From a bacterium CPR1 (GTDB taxonomy: Bacteria > Vulcanimicrobiota > Xenobia > Xenobiales > QWHO01): a DNA stretch of 32,795 bases. The DNA is taken from NCBI GenBank assembly GCA_021404945.1, contig QWHO01000127.1, positions 1-32,795 of the forward strand, given 5' to 3'. Positions 29,960 to 32,795 of the stretch are shown here, piece after piece. The position numbers and the translations under genes are program-made. Each line of letters opens with the position of its first letter. Positions within the stretch are counted from its first letter, which is position 1. The notes beneath the pieces were generated by a model. The model saw nothing but the letters and a program-made list of their open reading frames with translations, was not told the DNA's origin and did no database searches.

Positions 29960-32795
29960 CTAAGCCGTTGCGGCCACGGCGTTGCGGGCCACCTCCAGCA
30001 CCCGAGCGTTGAGTGCTTCGGTGGGCAGCGTCACAAGCTCCGACACCGACAACTCCTCGAGGTAGCTGTCGTGCCACTCCATGTCGGTCTCGGTGACAAA
30101 GCTCTTCAGGTCGTCGTAGCGCTGGGCCATGTCGCGCAGCAAGGCGACCTTGCGAGCCAGGGACAGCTCCTGAAACTCAAGATGAAACAGGACCAGAGTC
30201 TCCACCTTGCCACGCGGAATCACCGGCAGAATGACGATCGGCTTGAGATCCTTGCCGCCCCGGCCAATGTAGCCGGCCCGGGTGCGCACCACCTTCTCCT
30301 TAGTGCCCATCAGATGATGCGGATGGTCAGCCCGCGAGCGCAGGTTCCTGGCCGCCCCCAGCTTGGTCAACACCTGCAGGCTGGAGGTGGCCGTGGGCTC
30401 GCCCATGGGGCCCAGGCCGCTGACGCGATACTCGGTCACCCCCACGACCTCGCAGATGGCCGGGCTGATGGCCCGCAGCAGCATCAGGTCGCGATAAGGG
30501 ATGGACTCGAGGGCGACCTTCAGATCGCGCAGTCCGTCGAAGAGCGGACCGACCATCGTCTCCTCCGAACGCGAGATTCCTACGGTAATCGTCTTGGCCT
30601 GATGCTTGATGGCATCGATGGGCCGGGCCAGCTCATTGATCGCCGTCGTCAGGTTGGCGATGAGGGTGGCGGCCATCCCCTCGGAGGTCCCCGGGGCATC
30701 GAATTCGGCCCGAAACTGGCGCAGCGGTTGGGCCCCGGTAAAGTAGCGAAAGAGCAAGGAGAGTCGAGCCCCTACGTCCACCGAGAGCGAGCTGTTGAAG
30801 GCCCCGCGAGCGAGCCGTTCCTGGAACTGACGCCCCAGCGTGATCACCTGGCGCCAGACAGCCGAGCCGGGCGAGCTATCCGGGCGAATGGTCATGTACT
30901 TCACCGCCAGGGCCCGAGCAGGACGCAGTTGGGCGGCCCCCTGATCGATGGCCAGCGCGCAATAGTAGCCCCACAGATGCCCTACCAGAGTATTGAGAAG
31001 CACGGAAGCGTTCTCGGAGGCCTTGGGCACATAGATCACCCCGGCCGCGTACGACTCGAAAGCATCGAAGCCCTCCGAGCAAATCACGACGGGCACTGAC
31101 TTATGCGATTTGAAAATAGCTACCTCTTTGACCGCATCCTTGAGGGCCACCAGCGGCAGCCCGGCGGCGCAGATCAGCGTCAGTGGCTCGCTGGAGAGAT
31201 CGATGTGCTTCTTGTCCTCGATATAGTCTGTGGCGATGGATTTATAGCACAGCTCGCTTAGCTTGATGCGGATCTCGTCGGCGGCGGCCCGAGTTGACCC
31301 GCTGCCAACCACCGCCCAGTCGCGCCGGGTGGGGGCCCAGATTTCCGCCAGCCGGCTGACCACTGAATGGTCGGCCAGCACGGACTTCATCAGGTCGGGA
31401 AGCTGCAAAAGTGACTCCAGCTCGTGAAAGGCCTCCTCCTGGGCCAACGTGCCCATCAACAGGCCCATCTGGTAGGCCAGCAAGTAGCCGGCAACGACCT
31501 GACTGTAGAAGGCCTTGGTGGAGGCTACCGACATCTCGATGTCGCGTCCATCGGAGGTGTAGAGCACCCCGTCCACCTTGTAGACCAGATCGGAGTTACG
31601 TCGGTTCACGATGGCCAGCACCGAGGCACCCTTGCCTTTGACCAGATCCACCGTCCGATTCGTATCGGTGGTTGTACCCGACTGCGAGATGGCGATCACC
31701 AGGCAACTCGTCATATCTGCCAGCATGGAATAGCCCGAGAGCTCGGTGGCCTTCATGGCCCGTACGTCCACCGAGCCGCCCACCACTCGCTGCATCATCG
31801 AGGCCACCGCCTGGCCGGCCACGGCGGCTGTGCCCTGGCCGATCAAGAGAACGTGCTTGAGATCACTTTGCTTGAGCCGCTCGGCCAGCGCTGCCGGGAA
31901 GACGTCCTCGCCCAGCCGCATGGTCACGGCCGGGGGGTTCTCTTCCAGAACGAACTTGCCACGCAGGGTCTTGCGTACCGACTCGGGCGACTCGGAGATC
32001 TCCTTGAGCAGGAAGTGCTCGAAGGGCCCCCGGTTGATGTCGCGGGTGGTGATCTCGGCCTGCCTGACCTGCTCAGAGGTCAGCTCGAGCTGGTGACCAT
32101 CGAACGACCAGGCCTCGATGCCCTCGAGATCGTGCAACTTTCTCGCGTCCAACACGAGAACCTGTCCGGCCGTCTCGGGACGGCCGGCTTCACGCTCGGT
32201 GGTGCCGTCCATCCGCAAGAAGCGCGAAGTCTGCTCCACCACCCCGTAGAGCTCGGAAGCAAAGGTGTAGCCGTGGGGCCCGATGCCCACGAACAGACTC
32301 TGGCCACTCCCCCGCAGGGCCAGGTAGGTGCGATCAGGCTCGTGAGTGGAATGCATCACGACCGCAATGGAGCCCTGGCACTCTTGCATGGCCCGGCAGA
32401 AGGCCTGGCGCATGTCGCCCGTCTCGCGAAAATAGGACTCCACAAGCACCGGGATGATCTTGGTATCGGTGGTGATGAGGGGCGAAATGATGCGGCCACT
32501 CTCTCGGGCCAGTCGAGCCTGCAGCTCGATATGATTGTCGACGTCCCCGTTGAGGGCGGCCAGAATGCGGGGGGAGCCCTCGCGTGCCTGCTCGCGGTCG
32601 CTGCCCGAAGGAACAGTCAACTCATTGACCGGGTGACAGTTGGGCTCACTGATGATCCCGTTGGATGCCCAGCGGGTGTGGCTGAAGAGGTTTGTGCGCA
32701 CGTCCGGATCGCTCAGTGCCCTCCAGAAGCAGCTGTCTTCTAGAATGGAGTGGGCCAGGGCGGCCACGTTGTCGCCCAGGGCCCCCACCTCCTGG
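29960..32795 (-). CDS. GlmS-like glutamine amidotransferase/SIS protein with long C-terminal extension (5' end outside window)
   Basis: About 944 residues are visible; the N-terminus, with the expected catalytic Cys, lies beyond the window edge. The first ~200 visible residues are a class II amidotransferase domain (SHTRWASNG, LNGDVDNHIELQ). Two SIS domains follow: the first has IGQGTAAVAG and ISQSGTTTDTNRTVD, the second VVGSGSTRAAADEIRIKLSE and DYIEDKKHIDLS. These match glucosamine-6-phosphate synthase, including Lys and Glu of the isomerase helix and the His loop (here KKHID rather than KHGP). Canonical GlmS ends soon after the second SIS domain; here about 300 further residues follow (from roughly 30870 down to 29960), without a family I recognise. 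The GTG at 32786-32788 is probably internal. It may be a GlmS paralogue with added regulation rather than the housekeeping enzyme. Confidence 0.85.
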   Translation of the reverse strand, partial: QEVGALGDNVAALAHSILEDSCFWRALSDPDVRTNLFSHTRWASNGIISEPNCHPVNELTVPSGSDREQAREGSPRILAALNGDVDNHIELQARLARESGRIISPLITTDTKIIPVLVESYFRETGDMRQAFCRAMQECQGSIAVVMHSTHEPDRTYLALRGSGQSLFVGIGPHGYTFASELYGVVEQTSRFLRMDGTTEREAGRPETAGQVLVLDARKLHDLEGIEAWSFDGHQLELTSEQVRQAEITTRDINRGPFEHFLLKEISESPESVRKTLRGKFVLEENPPAVTMRLGEDVFPAALAERLKQSDLKHVLLIGQGTAAVAGQAVASMMQRVVGGSVDVRAMKATELSGYSMLADMTSCLVIAISQSGTTTDTNRTVDLVKGKGASVLAIVNRRNSDLVYKVDGVLYTSDGRDIEMSVASTKAFYSQVVAGYLLAYQMGLLMGTLAQEEAFHELESLLQLPDLMKSVLADHSVVSRLAEIWAPTRRDWAVVGSGSTRAAADEIRIKLSELCYKSIATDYIEDKKHIDLSSEPLTLICAAGLPLVALKDAVKEVAIFKSHKSVPVVICSEGFDAFESYAAGVIYVPKASENASVLLNTLVGHLWGYYCALAIDQGAAQLRPARALAVKYMTIRPDSSPGSAVWRQVITLGRQFQERLARGAFNSSLSVDVGARLSLLFRYFTGAQPLRQFRAEFDAPGTSEGMAATLIANLTTAINELARPIDAIKHQAKTITVGISRSEETMVGPLFDGLRDLKVALESIPYRDLMLLRAISPAICEVVGVTEYRVSGLGPMGEPTATSSLQVLTKLGAARNLRSRADHPHHLMGTKEKVVRTRAGYIGRGGKDLKPIVILPVIPRGKVETLVLFHLEFQELSLARKVALLRDMAQRYDDLKSFVTETDMEWHDSYLEELSVSELVTLPTEALNARVLEVARNAVAATA

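Overview
This window comes from a high-GC bacterial chromosome. It is dense, ordinary-looking core genome with no insertion sequences, phage genes, integrases or CRISPR arrays. The lineage cannot be fixed from sequence alone. The LexA operator is of the GAAC-N4-GTTC type, pgpH-ybeY-dgkA lie in a Bacillus-like order, and there are a FecR-domain secreted protein, CHASE2-type cyclases and a mitochondrial-like glycerol-3-phosphate dehydrogenase. Together these suit a poorly cultivated deep-branching phylum (for example the Eremiobacterota/Vulcanimicrobiota or Armatimonadota neighbourhood) better than Proteobacteria. That placement is inference.

Layout. 256-4345 (+): rarA, a small helical protein of unknown function, a MATE exporter and argF. 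4359-8784 (-): a tight three-gene run of a multi-TM/TPR membrane protein, a glutamine-hydrolysing asparagine synthetase and a SAM methyltransferase, resembling a surface-glycan or small-molecule cluster. 8828-9826 (+): a near-consensus promoter, rplM, rpsI and a textbook terminator. 9845-11335 (+): bifunctional NAD(P)HX repair enzyme. 11319-12765 (-): rpoZ followed by a PilT-like protein with a broken Walker A motif. 12877-15327 (+): ftsK. 15391-20239 (+): a secreted FecR protein followed by two CHASE2-cyclase proteins whose cyclase domains have lost complementary catalytic residues; the second is frameshifted in this sequence. 20267-20412: a series of hairpins between convergent operons.

20456-21724 (-): lexA, with a near-consensus promoter and two SOS-box-like sites, followed by two small unknown ORFs, the last ending in a predicted membrane anchor. 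21954-25297 (+): pgpH, ybeY and a DgkA-PAP2 fusion, linking c-di-AMP turnover, rRNA maturation and lipid recycling. 25361-27490 (+): glycerol-3-phosphate dehydrogenase with an unusual glycine-zipper membrane extension. 27521-29480 (-): an esterase, an aspartyl/asparaginyl beta-hydroxylase-like oxygenase and a possible overlapping membrane microprotein. 29583-29957 (-): a three-tRNA operon (CAT, Glu-TTC, Val-TAC) with promoter and terminator. 29960-32795 (-): a GlmS-like amidotransferase with two SIS domains and a long C-terminal extension, cut by the window end.

The most unusual points are the predicted heterodimeric CHASE2 cyclase pair behind FecR (15391-20239), the lexA-linked small proteins (20456-20961), the degenerate PilT-like ATPase beside rpoZ, and the glycine-zipper GlpD.
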